Source of the DNA: Deinococcus aerius
GTDB lineage: Bacteria; Deinococcota; Deinococci; Deinococcales; Deinococcaceae
DNA: 58,077 nt
Direction of reading: 5' to 3'
NCBI RefSeq assembly: GCF_002897375.1
Contig: NZ_BFAG01000022.1
Coordinates: forward strand, 1-58,077
The translations under genes and the position numbers were made by a program. The first letter of the stretch is position 1, and every line of letters begins with the position of its first letter. This document shows, in pieces, positions 16,798 to 25,321 of this stretch. The notes under the pieces are model-generated. The model was given only the letters and a program-made list of their open reading frames with translations. It ran no database searches and had not been told where the DNA came from.

Positions 16798-16847
16798 TTG
16801 ACCGGGTTGTGACCGCGGAGTATATGTATTCTTAAGCTAGGTCACAA
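16798..16847 (+). promoter_or_regulatory. ABC-operon promoter flanked by perfect 8-bp inverted repeat
   Basis: TTGACC (16798-16803), a 17-nt spacer and TATATG (16821-16826) form a credible sigma-70 promoter about 87 nt before the binding-protein gene. TTGTGACC (16807-16814) and GGTCACAA (16840-16847) are exact reverse complements that bracket the -10 box, 25 nt apart. They could be operator half-sites for a repressor that loops or bridges the promoter. No regulator gene lies next to this operon. Confidence 0.6.
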
Positions 16848-16912
16848 TCTTCGCGTTCTGGTCGGCACAGGAGGTCTCATGCCTCCGCCGTGCCCGGTTT
16901 GGGGAGGTCTCC

Positions 16913-18166
16913 ATGAAACGTCTGGGTCTGCCGCTTTCCCTCCTGCTCCTGGCCAGCCTGGCCGGGGCGCAGAAGACGACCCTCACCATCGAGAGCTGGC
17001 GCAACGACGATCTCAAGGTCTGGCGCGACAGCATCATCCCGGCGTTCGAGAAGCAGTACCCCAATATCCACGTGGTCTTCTCGCCCACCGCCCCCACCGA
17101 GTACAACGCGGTGGTGGACGCCAAACTCAAGGCGGGCACGGCGGGCGACCTCATCACCTGCCGCCCCTTCGACAAGAGCCTGGAACTGTATCAGGCGAGG
17201 CGGCTCGTCAGCCTGAATAGCCTGCCGGGGCTGAAGAACTTCGACGCCATCGCCAAGGCTGCCTGGTCCACCGATGACGGCAAGACCACCTTCTGCGTGC
17301 CGATGGCCTCGGTGATCCACGGCTTCCTGTACAACAAGGCGCTGTTCAAGGAACTCGGGCTGAGCGTGCCCACAACCGAGACGGCGTTCCTGAACACCCT
17401 CGCCAAGATCAAGCAAAGCGGCAAGTATGCCCCGCTGGTGATGGGCACCAAGGACCAGTGGGAGTCGGCCACGATGGGCTACCAGAATATCGGCCCGACG
17501 CTGTGGGAGGGCGAGAAGGGGCGCAAGGGGCTGATCGCCGGGACGGCGCAGTACAACAAGGGCGGCTTCCTCCAGGCGTTCAACTCGCTGGCGAAGTGGA
17601 AGGACTACCTGCCGCAGGGCTACCAGGCGCTCGCCTACCCCGACGCGCAGAACCTGTTCGCGCAGGGGCGCGGGGTGATCTACCCGGCGGGAAGCTGGGA
17701 CATCGGCACCTTCCGGCAGATGAACCCGAACCTGGACCTGGGTGCGTTCCCGCCGTACTCCATCAACGGCAAGAAGTGCGTGATCGACGATCACCCCGAC
17801 ATCGCCATGGGCATCAACGCGGCGAGCAAGAACCAGGCGGCGGCGCGGACCTTCCTGAACTGGGTGGCGTCCGACGCCTTTGCCAGCCTGTACGCGAACG
17901 CGCTGCCCGGCTTCTTCCCGCTGGCGAACGTGAAGTACACGGTGAAGGACCCGGTCGCGCAGGAGTTCCTGAAGTGGCGCTCCCAGTGCGGCAAGAGCTT
18001 CCGGTCCTCGTACCAGATTCTCTCGCGCAACGCCAACCCGAACAACGAGAACGACCTGTGGAACGTCTCCTCGCAGGTCCTCAACGGCAGCCTGACCCCC
18101 AAGGCCGCCGCCGACCTGGTGCAGAAGAACCTGGCGTCCTGGTACGCGCCGCAGAAGGGCAAGTAG
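16913..18166 (+). CDS. Sugar ABC transporter substrate-binding protein (family 1)
   Basis: This 417-residue exported protein has a signal peptide (KRLGLPLSLLLLASLAGAQ) with cleavage after AGA, and no lipobox Cys. The mature part starts TTLTIESWRND and shows the MalE/MsmE-type order, with KQYPNIHVVF, then VVDAKLKAGTAGDLITCRPF and the hinge and ligand segments GRGVIYPAGSWDIGTF. It would deliver a mono- or oligosaccharide to the permeases encoded downstream. GGGGAGGTCTCC precedes the ATG. A second SD-ATG pair with nearly the same sequence lies 34 nt upstream in another frame. A terminator-like hairpin after the gene probably sets a higher level of binding protein than permeases. Confidence 0.9.
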   Translation: MKRLGLPLSLLLLASLAGAQKTTLTIESWRNDDLKVWRDSIIPAFEKQYPNIHVVFSPTAPTEYNAVVDAKLKAGTAGDLITCRPFDKSLELYQARRLVSLNSLPGLKNFDAIAKAAWSTDDGKTTFCVPMASVIHGFLYNKALFKELGLSVPTTETAFLNTLAKIKQSGKYAPLVMGTKDQWESATMGYQNIGPTLWEGEKGRKGLIAGTAQYNKGGFLQAFNSLAKWKDYLPQGYQALAYPDAQNLFAQGRGVIYPAGSWDIGTFRQMNPNLDLGAFPPYSINGKKCVIDDHPDIAMGINAASKNQAAARTFLNWVASDAFASLYANALPGFFPLANVKYTVKDPVAQEFLKWRSQCGKSFRSSYQILSRNANPNNENDLWNVSSQVLNGSLTPKAAADLVQKNLASWYAPQKGK

Positions 18167-18183
18167 GCCGGCTCATCTCCCGC

Positions 18184-18219
18184 AAGGCCCGCCCGGTTCG
18201 CGCCCGGCCGGGCCTTTTT
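18184..18219 (+). terminator. GC-rich hairpin with T-run inside the operon
   Basis: AAGGCCCG (18184-18191) pairs with CGGGCCTT (18209-18216), with an inner CCGG/CCGG stem and a run of five T ending at 18219. This is a good intrinsic-terminator shape. It sits between the binding-protein and permease genes, so partial readthrough is expected. Confidence 0.75.
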
Positions 18220-18239
18220 CCCCATCCGAGGATGACCGC

Positions 18240-19196
18240 ATGGCCCATACTTCCCTGTCCGCCACCTCGTCCTCTGCCCGCGTGAAGCGGCGCCGCCCCT
18301 TTCCCTGGCACATCGCCGTCTTTCTCGCGCCCGCCGTGCTGATCTACACCGTGGTGATGATCTACCCCATCCTGTCCTCGCTGTGGCTGTCGTTGAACAA
18401 CCAGTCGGGGGGAAGGGCGGCCTTCGTCGGGCTGGCGAACTACCAGAAGTTGCTGGGAAGCGAGCTGTACGCGCAGCCCCTGTGGAACGCGCTGCGGAAC
18501 AACGTCGTGTTCTTCCTGATCCACATGCTCGTGCAGAACCCGGTGGGATTGCTCCTCGCCGTGCTGCTGAGTTTCCGGCTGCGGGGGAGCGCGGTCTACC
18601 GCACGCTGCTGTTCACGCCGACGGTGCTGTCGGTGGTCATCATCGGCTTCGCGTGGAAGCTGATCCTGAACCCGGTATGGGGGGTGCAACGCGCGCTGCT
18701 GACCCCGTTGGGGCTGGAACACCTCGACCAGCCGTGGCTGGGGTTGCCGAACACGGCCCTGCCCACCCTGTCGCTCATCAGCGTGTGGCAGAACATCGGC
18801 ATCCCGATGCTGCTGTTCCTCGCCGCGCTCGTCCGCATCCCCGACGAGCTGTACGAGGCCGCGCGGCTGGACGGGGCGGGCGGGTGGACGATCTTCCGGC
18901 GCATCCAACTGCCGCTGATCCTGCCCACCGTGGGGATCGTCAGCGTGCTGACCTTCGTGGGGAACTTCAACGCCTTCGACCTGATCTACTCGACCCAGGG
19001 CGCGCTCGCCGGGCCGAACTTCGCCTCGGACATCCTGGGGACGCTGTTTTACCGCACCTTCTTCGGCTACCAGCTCCAGTCCGGTGACCCCTACATGGGC
19101 GCGGCGGTGGCGGGCGTGATGCTCGCCGTGATCCTGGCGGGGCTGCTCGTGTACCTCGTGGCCTGGCAGCGGCGGATGACGGAGGTGCAGTTGTGA
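18240..19196 (+). CDS. Sugar ABC transporter permease (MalF/UgpA type)
   Basis: This 318-residue inner-membrane permease has six predicted helices, the first being FLAPAVLIYTVVMIYPIL. The cytoplasmic EAA loop reads YEAARLDGAGGWTIFRRIQLPL and contains the EAA-x3-G signature that docks on the ATPase. The sequence is of the carbohydrate uptake family 1 type (MalF/UgpA/MsmF). It should pair with the next permease as a heterodimer. No ATPase is encoded in the operon, so a shared multitask ATPase is expected. The stop overlaps the next GTG by 4 nt. Confidence 0.9.
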   Translation: MAHTSLSATSSSARVKRRRPFPWHIAVFLAPAVLIYTVVMIYPILSSLWLSLNNQSGGRAAFVGLANYQKLLGSELYAQPLWNALRNNVVFFLIHMLVQNPVGLLLAVLLSFRLRGSAVYRTLLFTPTVLSVVIIGFAWKLILNPVWGVQRALLTPLGLEHLDQPWLGLPNTALPTLSLISVWQNIGIPMLLFLAALVRIPDELYEAARLDGAGGWTIFRRIQLPLILPTVGIVSVLTFVGNFNAFDLIYSTQGALAGPNFASDILGTLFYRTFFGYQLQSGDPYMGAAVAGVMLAVILAGLLVYLVAWQRRMTEVQL

Positions 19197-20038
19197 CGAG
19201 CGCGGGTGTCCCCCTCCTCAACCGCCCCTCGCGGGTGCTCGGCCACCTCGTGCTGATCTTCTACAGCCTGCTGGCGACGCTGCCGACGCTCCTCATCATC
19301 GTCAATTCCTTCAAGGACCGGCTGACGATCTTCTCGCACCCCTTCGCGTTGCCGAACGGGGGCACCTTCACGCTGGACGGTTACCGGACGCTGGCGAGTT
19401 CGGCCAATTTCCCGCTGTTCTTCCTCAACAGCCTGCTCGTGACGCTGGGGTCGCTCTTCCTCATCCTGCTGGTGAGCAGCATGGCGGCCTTCGCCTTGAG
19501 TGAGTACCGCTTCCGGCTCAACACCCTCCTGGGGCTGTACCTGTCGGTCGGGATCATGGTCCCCATCCGGCTCGGCACGGTCGGCATCCTGAACCTGATG
19601 GTGGGCCTGCACCTCGTCAACACGCTCTGGGCGCTCATCCTGGTATACACGGCGCAGGGCATCCCGCTCGCGGTCTTCGTGCTGACCTCCTTCATGCGCG
19701 GCGTGCCCCGCGACCTGAAGGAGGCCGCACGCATCGACGGGGCGAGCGAGTACCGCATCTACGGCCTGACGCTGCCGCTGATCCGCCCCGCGCTGGGGGC
19801 CGTCACGGCGATCTCCATGATCCCGATCTGGAACGACCTGTGGTTCCCGCTGATCCTGGCGCCCGGGGAAAGCACGAAGACCATCGTGCTGGGGGCGAGC
19901 GCCTTCCTGGGGCAGTTCGTGAACGACTACAACGCGGTGCTGGCGGCGCTGACCCTCGCCATCGTGCCCGTCGTGGTGCTGTACATCATCTTCTCGCGGC
20001 AACTTGTCAGCGGGATCACCGGGGGGGCGCTGAAGTGA
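19193..20038 (+). CDS. Sugar ABC transporter permease (MalG/UgpE type)
   Basis: This 281-residue second permease begins at GTG 19193 inside the stop of the preceding gene (GTGA overlap), which makes translational coupling likely. It has six membrane segments, and its EAA loop reads KEAARIDGASEYRIYGLTLP. The first helix (LVLIFYSLLATLPTLLIIV) and the NSF-x-D segment afterwards are typical of MalG-type subunits. It forms the channel with the upstream MalF-type subunit. Its own stop overlaps the start of the first dehydrogenase (GTGA). Confidence 0.9.
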   Translation: MTSAGVPLLNRPSRVLGHLVLIFYSLLATLPTLLIIVNSFKDRLTIFSHPFALPNGGTFTLDGYRTLASSANFPLFFLNSLLVTLGSLFLILLVSSMAAFALSEYRFRLNTLLGLYLSVGIMVPIRLGTVGILNLMVGLHLVNTLWALILVYTAQGIPLAVFVLTSFMRGVPRDLKEAARIDGASEYRIYGLTLPLIRPALGAVTAISMIPIWNDLWFPLILAPGESTKTIVLGASAFLGQFVNDYNAVLAALTLAIVPVVVLYIIFSRQLVSGITGGALK

Positions 20039-21012
20039 GTCGCCTCACGGTCGGTTTGATCGGCACGGGGTTGATGGGGCGGACCCACGCTCGGGGGTGG
20101 GGGACACTGCCCGGGGTCCTGACCCACGTGTACGCCCCGGACGAGAGGACTCAGCAGTTCGCCGCCGAGTTCGGCCTTCAGCCCTGCGCGGAACTGGACG
20201 AACTGCTGGAGCGGGTGGACATCGTGGACCTCTGCACGCCCACACCGACGCACCGCGACCTCACGGTTCGGGCGGCGCGGGCGGGCCGTCACATCATCTG
20301 CGAGAAGCCGCTGGCCCTCACGCTGGACGAGGCGGACGAGATGATTTCGGCGTGTCGGGAATCGGGCGTTCGCCTCTTCGTCGCGCACGTCCTGCGCTTC
20401 TTTCCCCAGTACCGGGCGGCATGGGAAAGGGTTCAGGCCGGGGCCATCGGGGAGCCGCGCGTCCTGCGCCTGAGCCGGATCGGTGCGCCCCCCACGCCCG
20501 GAAGCTGGTTTCACGACGAGTCGCAGAGCGGCGGCGTGCCCCTCGACCTGATGATTCACGACCTCGACTACGCGCGCTGGGTGGCGGGAGAGGTGGGGAC
20601 GGTGTACGCGGTCCAGAGCCGCCAGGAGGGACGGGTGATGGTCCAGGCGACCCTCTCGCACCGGGTCGGGGCGATCAGCCTGGTGGAGGGGGGCTGGGCC
20701 GCTCCCCAGGGCGTCTTCCGCACGGCCCTCGACCTGGCGGGGACCCTGGGCGTGATCGAGTGGAATTCGGACGCTCCCTCGCCGCTGCGGTCCCACGGTC
20801 CCCCGCCCCCTCCCCCATCCCAGGAGGGCGCCTCCCTCCCGGCGCTGGCGGGTGATCCCTACGCCGCGGAACTGGAACACGCCTACCGCGCCATCGGGTC
20901 CGGCACCCCTTTCCTCGTCGAGCCGGAGGACGCCCGGGCCGCCCTCGCGCTGAGCCTGGCCGTGCGGCGCAGCCTGGAAACCCGGCAGCCCGTCCCCGTG
21001 GAGGACACATGA
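20035..21012 (+). CDS. Gfo/Idh/MocA-family NAD(P)-dependent oxidoreductase
   Basis: This 325-residue protein starts at GTG 20035, which overlaps the permease stop. The Rossmann start VGLIGTGLMGRTHARG (GxGxxG) and the EKP motif in HIICEKPLALTLDEA are diagnostic. The catalytic region includes GGVPLDLMIHDLDYARW, with the usual D-x3-H-D arrangement. Such enzymes oxidise sugars, inositols or glycoside derivatives. Linkage to a sugar importer suggests it acts on the imported sugar or its phosphate-free derivative. A proline-rich insert (GPPPPPPSQEG) near residue 265 is unusual and may be a surface loop. The stop overlaps the next ATG. Confidence 0.9.
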   Translation: MSRLTVGLIGTGLMGRTHARGWGTLPGVLTHVYAPDERTQQFAAEFGLQPCAELDELLERVDIVDLCTPTPTHRDLTVRAARAGRHIICEKPLALTLDEADEMISACRESGVRLFVAHVLRFFPQYRAAWERVQAGAIGEPRVLRLSRIGAPPTPGSWFHDESQSGGVPLDLMIHDLDYARWVAGEVGTVYAVQSRQEGRVMVQATLSHRVGAISLVEGGWAAPQGVFRTALDLAGTLGVIEWNSDAPSPLRSHGPPPPPPSQEGASLPALAGDPYAAELEHAYRAIGSGTPFLVEPEDARAALALSLAVRRSLETRQPVPVEDT

Positions 21013-22010
21013 TCCCCGTTCGCCTCGCCCTGCTGGGGGTCGCGCATGTCCACGCGGATGCGTACGCGGCCTGGCTCACCTCTGAGCCCCACGTCCAGCC
21101 CCTCGGCTTCAGCGAGGAGGACCCGCACCTCGCCGCCGAGTTCGCGGCCCGGACGGGGTTGGCCCACCTGCCCCTGGAAGGGCTTCTGGGGGCAGGACCG
21201 GGGGGCGTCATCGTCTGTAGCGAGACTGCCGTTCACCGCCCGCTCGTCGAGGCCGCCGCGCGGGCCGGGGCGCACGTCCTGTGCGAGAAACCCATCGCCA
21301 CGACGCTGGAGGACGCCCGGGCGATGGGAGAAGCGTGCGCGCGGGCCGGGGTGGGCTTCCGCACCGCCTTCCCCGTCAGGTTCTCCCCGGCGGTCGGGCA
21401 ACTTCACGGGATGCTCCGGGCGGGTCTTTTGGGGAACGTCCTCGCCTACAGCGGCGTGAACCACAGCGTCTGCCCCGACCGGGAACGGGGCTGGTTCAGC
21501 AATCCACACCTCGCGGGCGGCGGGGCGGGGATGGACCACATCATCCACCTCGCCGACCTGCTGCACCTCTTCGGCGAGCGGGTGGAGGGCGTGTACGCGC
21601 GGCTGATCCCCGTGCCGGAGTGGGTCCTCCCGGAACACGCCGGGGTGGACGCGGCGGGGCTGGTGACCCTGAGCCTCGCCTCCGGGGCGGGAGCCACCAT
21701 CGACTGTTCCTGGAGCCGACCCCGGACCTACCCCCGCTGGGGCCACCTCAAACTGGGCGTGGTCGGCACACAGGGAACACAGAGCCTCGACGCCTTCGCC
21801 GAGTCCATCACCGTGACGGGCACGGCGGGACGGCACTGGGTCGGCTACGGTCCCGACCTCAACGCCCTCATGCTGACCGACTTCCTGAGTCTCTGCACGC
21901 GCGAGCGGCCCTCACTCGGGGCGGACTGGAACGCGGGATACGAGGCGCTGCGGGTCGTCCTGGCCGCCTACGAGTCGCAGGCTCGGGGGCGGGCGGTGGG
22001 CCTGGTCTAG
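21009..22010 (+). CDS. Second Gfo/Idh/MocA-family oxidoreductase
   Basis: This 333-residue protein starts at an ATG that overlaps the preceding stop (ATGA). It has an N-terminal dinucleotide-binding domain (LALLGVAHVHADAYAAW; the glycine motif is weaker than usual), then VLCEKPIATTLEDARAMG with the EKP motif, and GGGAGMDHIIHLADLLHLF as the catalytic D-x3-H segment. Two family members in tandem behind an importer suggest successive or alternative steps, such as 3-keto-sugar formation and reversal or epimerisation; this is inference. The gene ends 4 nt inside the end of a convergent minus-strand gene. Confidence 0.85.
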   Translation: MIPVRLALLGVAHVHADAYAAWLTSEPHVQPLGFSEEDPHLAAEFAARTGLAHLPLEGLLGAGPGGVIVCSETAVHRPLVEAAARAGAHVLCEKPIATTLEDARAMGEACARAGVGFRTAFPVRFSPAVGQLHGMLRAGLLGNVLAYSGVNHSVCPDRERGWFSNPHLAGGGAGMDHIIHLADLLHLFGERVEGVYARLIPVPEWVLPEHAGVDAAGLVTLSLASGAGATIDCSWSRPRTYPRWGHLKLGVVGTQGTQSLDAFAESITVTGTAGRHWVGYGPDLNALMLTDFLSLCTRERPSLGADWNAGYEALRVVLAAYESQARGRAVGLV

Positions 22011-22459
22011 CCCTGGCCGGAACCCACCCCCGCCTGAAGCAGGTGGGCCATGTACCGCTCGGAGAGAAACTGGACGAGGCCGTCGGCCATCTCGGCGGGG
22101 TCTGTGGAGAAGGGCTGCGCGAAGGGCTCGGTGACGGTGAACCGGTTGATCTGCGCGCCCTGCACGACGAGTTGCCCCGCGTAGGTGACCGTGAGCGGAA
22201 CCTGAACCCGGACGACGGGCCGCTTGAGCCCGTCGAGCGGCAGCCGGGCCAGCAGGGCGGCCGTGACGTGGGCGGCCACATCCTCCGGCGCCGGGGCATC
22301 GAGCGGCTTGACCGTGACCTCCTGGTAGCCCCGGCCTTCCAGCATGACCTTGATCTGGGCCTGCAACTCGGTGAGGTAGGCCGCGGCCTGGCCCTCCAGC
22401 TCCTGCCGGGCGTGGAGAATCCGGGCGAAATCGAGGGCAGAGGGCCTGGTGGCGGTCAC
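22007..22459 (-). CDS. Conserved-looking hypothetical protein
   Basis: This 150-residue soluble protein starts at GTG 22459, chosen because GGGAGG lies 8 nt upstream. A longer version from 22540 has only arginine/proline-rich extra residues. The composition is regular: an amphipathic helix (ALDFARILHARQELEGQAAA), mixed alpha/beta segments such as YQEVTVKPLD, and a strand-rich middle (VVRVQVPLTVTYAGQLVVQG). No cysteine, signal or known motif was found. Its stop overlaps that of the convergent dehydrogenase by 4 nt. The function is unknown. Confidence 0.65.
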   Translation of the reverse strand: MTATRPSALDFARILHARQELEGQAAAYLTELQAQIKVMLEGRGYQEVTVKPLDAPAPEDVAAHVTAALLARLPLDGLKRPVVRVQVPLTVTYAGQLVVQGAQINRFTVTEPFAQPFSTDPAEMADGLVQFLSERYMAHLLQAGVGSGQG

Positions 22460-22920
22460 GGTCGCAACCTCCCGTCGGGTGGGGTGAGCATGGCTCTCCC
22501 AGCATGACGCAGGGCGCGGCCGTGCGGGAGGCCCGGGCATTGAGGAAGGGTTGACGGCCTCTCAAGGCTGCCCCCCAGTTGCCTTAAGGCGGGTTCACCC
22601 TGGCCGGGGGTTGTCGGCGGGAGGTCGGCACTGCCGGGTGCGGCGGGGGGCGCCGGAGTCCTGACGGGTTCAATCCGAGCGGATGGGAGAAGGAGACAAG
22701 ACGGATTCTGCGTTGTGAACGTACATCCCTCGTCCTTGACGTGGTGTGCGGGAACTGAGCGGAATCCGTCTGGGCATCCGGCTTTCCCCGCCGCGGCCCT
22801 TGCCGGGGAGCCGGGCCGAGCCAACTCCAGGCCCGCGCACGGGGCAGTGGAACCCTGGGTCCCCGGGCGGGGCGCGGGGCCACCTCGCTTCGCCCAGGAT
22901 GCCCCGCCTTCTTTCCGGCT
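22460..22920. other. Non-coding gap with no feature recognised
   Basis: These 461 bases lie upstream of the hypothetical gene and downstream of the GGDEF-EAL gene. Frames are arginine/proline-rich without start signals. No repeat or RNA structure was identified. Confidence 0.4.
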
Positions 22921-25269
22921 CTAGACGGGGACCTCCACCGGACCGGGTGCCGGGACCCCGCGCCCCGCCTCGTGCGCCCGCCACCAGCGCTCGAACTCGG
23001 CGGGGGGCAGGGGCCGGGCCAGGAAGTAGCCCTGCACGTAGTCGCACCCCAGGTCGAGGACCCGCTGGCGCTGCCAGGGTTCCTCGACCCCCTCGGCGAC
23101 CACGGTGAGGCCCAGGTTGTGCGCGAGGCCCGCCACCGCCTGCACGACCCGCGCGGCGCCCACCCCGTCCTGTCCCGCCTCGTCGAGTTCCTGCACGAAG
23201 CCGCGGTCCACCTTGAGGGCGCTGATCGGGAGGCGCAGCAGGTAGGCGAGCGCCGAGTGGCCCGTGCCGAAGTCGTCGATGCTGATCCGCACGCCCCAGC
23301 CGCCCAGCAGCGCGAGCTGGTGCGCCGTGCGGGCCATGTCCTGAACCAGCAGCCGCTCGGTGATCTCCAGGTCCAGGGCGCTGCCGGGCAGCCCGGCGCT
23401 CTCCAGCGCGGCCCGGACCTGGGCGGGAAAGTCCGCCTGGGCGAACTGGGCGGGCGACACGTTCACCGCCACCCGCAGCGGCAGGCCCCCGGCGCGCCAC
23501 GCGGCGGCCTGGCGGCAGGCCTCCCGCAGCACCCACTCGCCCAGGGGGCCGATCAGGCCCAGGTCCTCGGCGACGGGCACGAAGCGCCGGGGCGGGACCT
23601 CGCCGAGTTCGGGATGGGTCCAGCGCAGCAGGGCCTCGGCCCCGACCACCTCGCCCCCGGGGCCGCACTGCGGCTGGTAGTGCAGCCGGAATTCGCCGCG
23701 GTCCAGGGCGCCGCGCAGGTGGCGCTCGATCTCCTGGCGCCCGCGCCACTCGGCGTCCAGCTCGGGCGAGAACAGCCGCACCCCGTTCTTGCCCCGCAGC
23801 TTGACGTGGTACATCGCGCTGTCCGCGCTGCGCAGCAGGCCCCCCGCGTCGGGCACGTGGTCGGGCCACACGGCCACCCCCACCGAGGCCCCCACGCGGG
23901 CGCCCGTGCCCGGCAACGCCAGCGGCGCGGTGAGGGCCGAGAGCAGCGCCTCGCCGACCGGGAGCGCCGCGTCCGCCTCCGCCAGATCGGGGACCACCAC
24001 CGCGAACTCGTCGCCGCTCAGCCGCGCGACCTGGGCGCCCGCCGGGGCGTTCTCGCGCAGCCGCCGGGCGACCTCGCGCAGCGCGGCGTCCCCGGCCGCG
24101 TGCCCCAGCGTGTCGTTGATGTGCTTGAAGCCGTCGAGGTCCACGAACAGCAGGGCCAGCCGGGTGCCCGACGCCCGCGCCCGCCGCACCGCCTCCTCCA
24201 GGTGGGCCGTCAGGGCGCGGCGGTTGGGCAGCCCGGTCAGGGGGTCGTGGTGGGCCAGGTGCTCCAGTTCCGCCTCGCGGGCCGTGAGCGCGCGGTGCAG
24301 CCGGGCGTTGTCGATGAACATCACGATCTGGCGCACCATCACCAGCACGGTGACCAGGGCCGTGCCCCACAGCACGCCGCTCACCGCGAGCGTCTGCCGC
24401 TGGTACAGCGCCAGCAGCAGCGCGAAGGAGGCGAGCAGCGCCAGGTAGGGGGACAGCAGGGTGAGCCTGACCTGCCAGGTGCCCGGGCGGCGGGAGGCTC
24501 GCGGCCCCACCCGGACCGCGAAGGCCGCGCCCAGGCCCTCCAGCACGAAGCTCCAGGCCCACAGCGCGTCCACGGGGTGCCCGGTCACGTAGGAACCCGT
24601 CTGCGTCAGGTACACGAAGATGAAGTCGCCGATGATGTTCAGCCCCAGCCCCAGGGCGAAGAACACCTCGTGGGCGCGCAGGCGCTGGTGGCGAAAGACC
24701 GCGAGCAGCAGCAGGCTCAGCAGGAAGAGGTCGAGGACCGGGTAGGTCAGCGAGACGAGCCGCGAGACGAGCGGTTCGGAGGCGTCCCCCGCGATGCCCG
24801 CCAGAAAGAGCTGCCAGGAAAAGACGCCGACGGCGCCCACCACGATCAGGCTGTCCAGGGCCAGCCGGGCGGTCCTCAGGCCCAGCAGCGGCAGCCGGGC
24901 GAGCAGCACGAAGGCCGCCCCCTGCAGGAGGTAGGCGAGGAAATACAGGCCGTCCGCGAAGGAGGGAAAGGGCGGCACCCGGACGATCAGTTCGAGGTAC
25001 GCCCAGGAGCCCTCGGCCGCGAAGCGCACCAGGGCGTGGGCGAGCAGCCACGCGAACGCCACCCGCAGCGGCCCCGTGCTGCGCGCGAAGAGCTGCCCCA
25101 CCGCCACCAGGAACAGGCCGACGACGAGCAGGTAGTGCAGGTCCGAGAACCACTCGCGCCACTCGGCACCGCCCCAGCCGAACACCAGCCAGGCGCTGTG
25201 CAGCCCCGCGGCCACGATGAGCAGCCCCAGGGTGGGGCGCAGCGCGGGGGGAAGAGCAGGAGCCACCAT
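22921..25269 (-). CDS. Membrane-bound GGDEF-EAL cyclic-di-GMP enzyme
   Basis: This 782-residue protein begins at ATG 25269. It has about nine N-terminal membrane helices (residues about 1-310), a short linker helix, a GGDEF domain (about 335-490) and an EAL domain (about 510-765). The GGDEF signature is RLSGDEFAVV, so the first Gly is Ser; SGDEF is a frequent, often active variant. DLDGFKHINDTLGHAAGD is the usual substrate segment. The EAL domain keeps GAEALLRW, NVSPAQF, DDFGTG and KVDRGFV, which contain the metal and catalytic residues of phosphodiesterases. It may therefore synthesise or degrade c-di-GMP in response to a membrane signal. It lies 52 nt after the MBL gene start on the same strand. 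Confidence 0.9.
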   Translation of the reverse strand: MVAPALPPALRPTLGLLIVAAGLHSAWLVFGWGGAEWREWFSDLHYLLVVGLFLVAVGQLFARSTGPLRVAFAWLLAHALVRFAAEGSWAYLELIVRVPPFPSFADGLYFLAYLLQGAAFVLLARLPLLGLRTARLALDSLIVVGAVGVFSWQLFLAGIAGDASEPLVSRLVSLTYPVLDLFLLSLLLLAVFRHQRLRAHEVFFALGLGLNIIGDFIFVYLTQTGSYVTGHPVDALWAWSFVLEGLGAAFAVRVGPRASRRPGTWQVRLTLLSPYLALLASFALLLALYQRQTLAVSGVLWGTALVTVLVMVRQIVMFIDNARLHRALTAREAELEHLAHHDPLTGLPNRRALTAHLEEAVRRARASGTRLALLFVDLDGFKHINDTLGHAAGDAALREVARRLRENAPAGAQVARLSGDEFAVVVPDLAEADAALPVGEALLSALTAPLALPGTGARVGASVGVAVWPDHVPDAGGLLRSADSAMYHVKLRGKNGVRLFSPELDAEWRGRQEIERHLRGALDRGEFRLHYQPQCGPGGEVVGAEALLRWTHPELGEVPPRRFVPVAEDLGLIGPLGEWVLREACRQAAAWRAGGLPLRVAVNVSPAQFAQADFPAQVRAALESAGLPGSALDLEITERLLVQDMARTAHQLALLGGWGVRISIDDFGTGHSALAYLLRLPISALKVDRGFVQELDEAGQDGVGAARVVQAVAGLAHNLGLTVVAEGVEEPWQRQRVLDLGCDYVQGYFLARPLPPAEFERWWRAHEAGRGVPAPGPVEVPV

Positions 25270-25321
25270 CGGCGTCCCACTGTGCCCCGCCGGTTGTGAC
25301 AGGGTTCTGACGGTGCCGGGG

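Noticed and set aside
16879..17220. 113-codon ORF overlapping the binding-protein gene
   Set aside because: Out-of-frame shadow of a clear SBP gene; kept only as a possible decoy start.
22972..25299. 775-codon plus-strand frame opposite the GGDEF-EAL gene
   Set aside because: Composition dominated by Gln, His, Arg and Gly, typical of antisense of a high-GC gene; the minus strand carries complete conserved domains.
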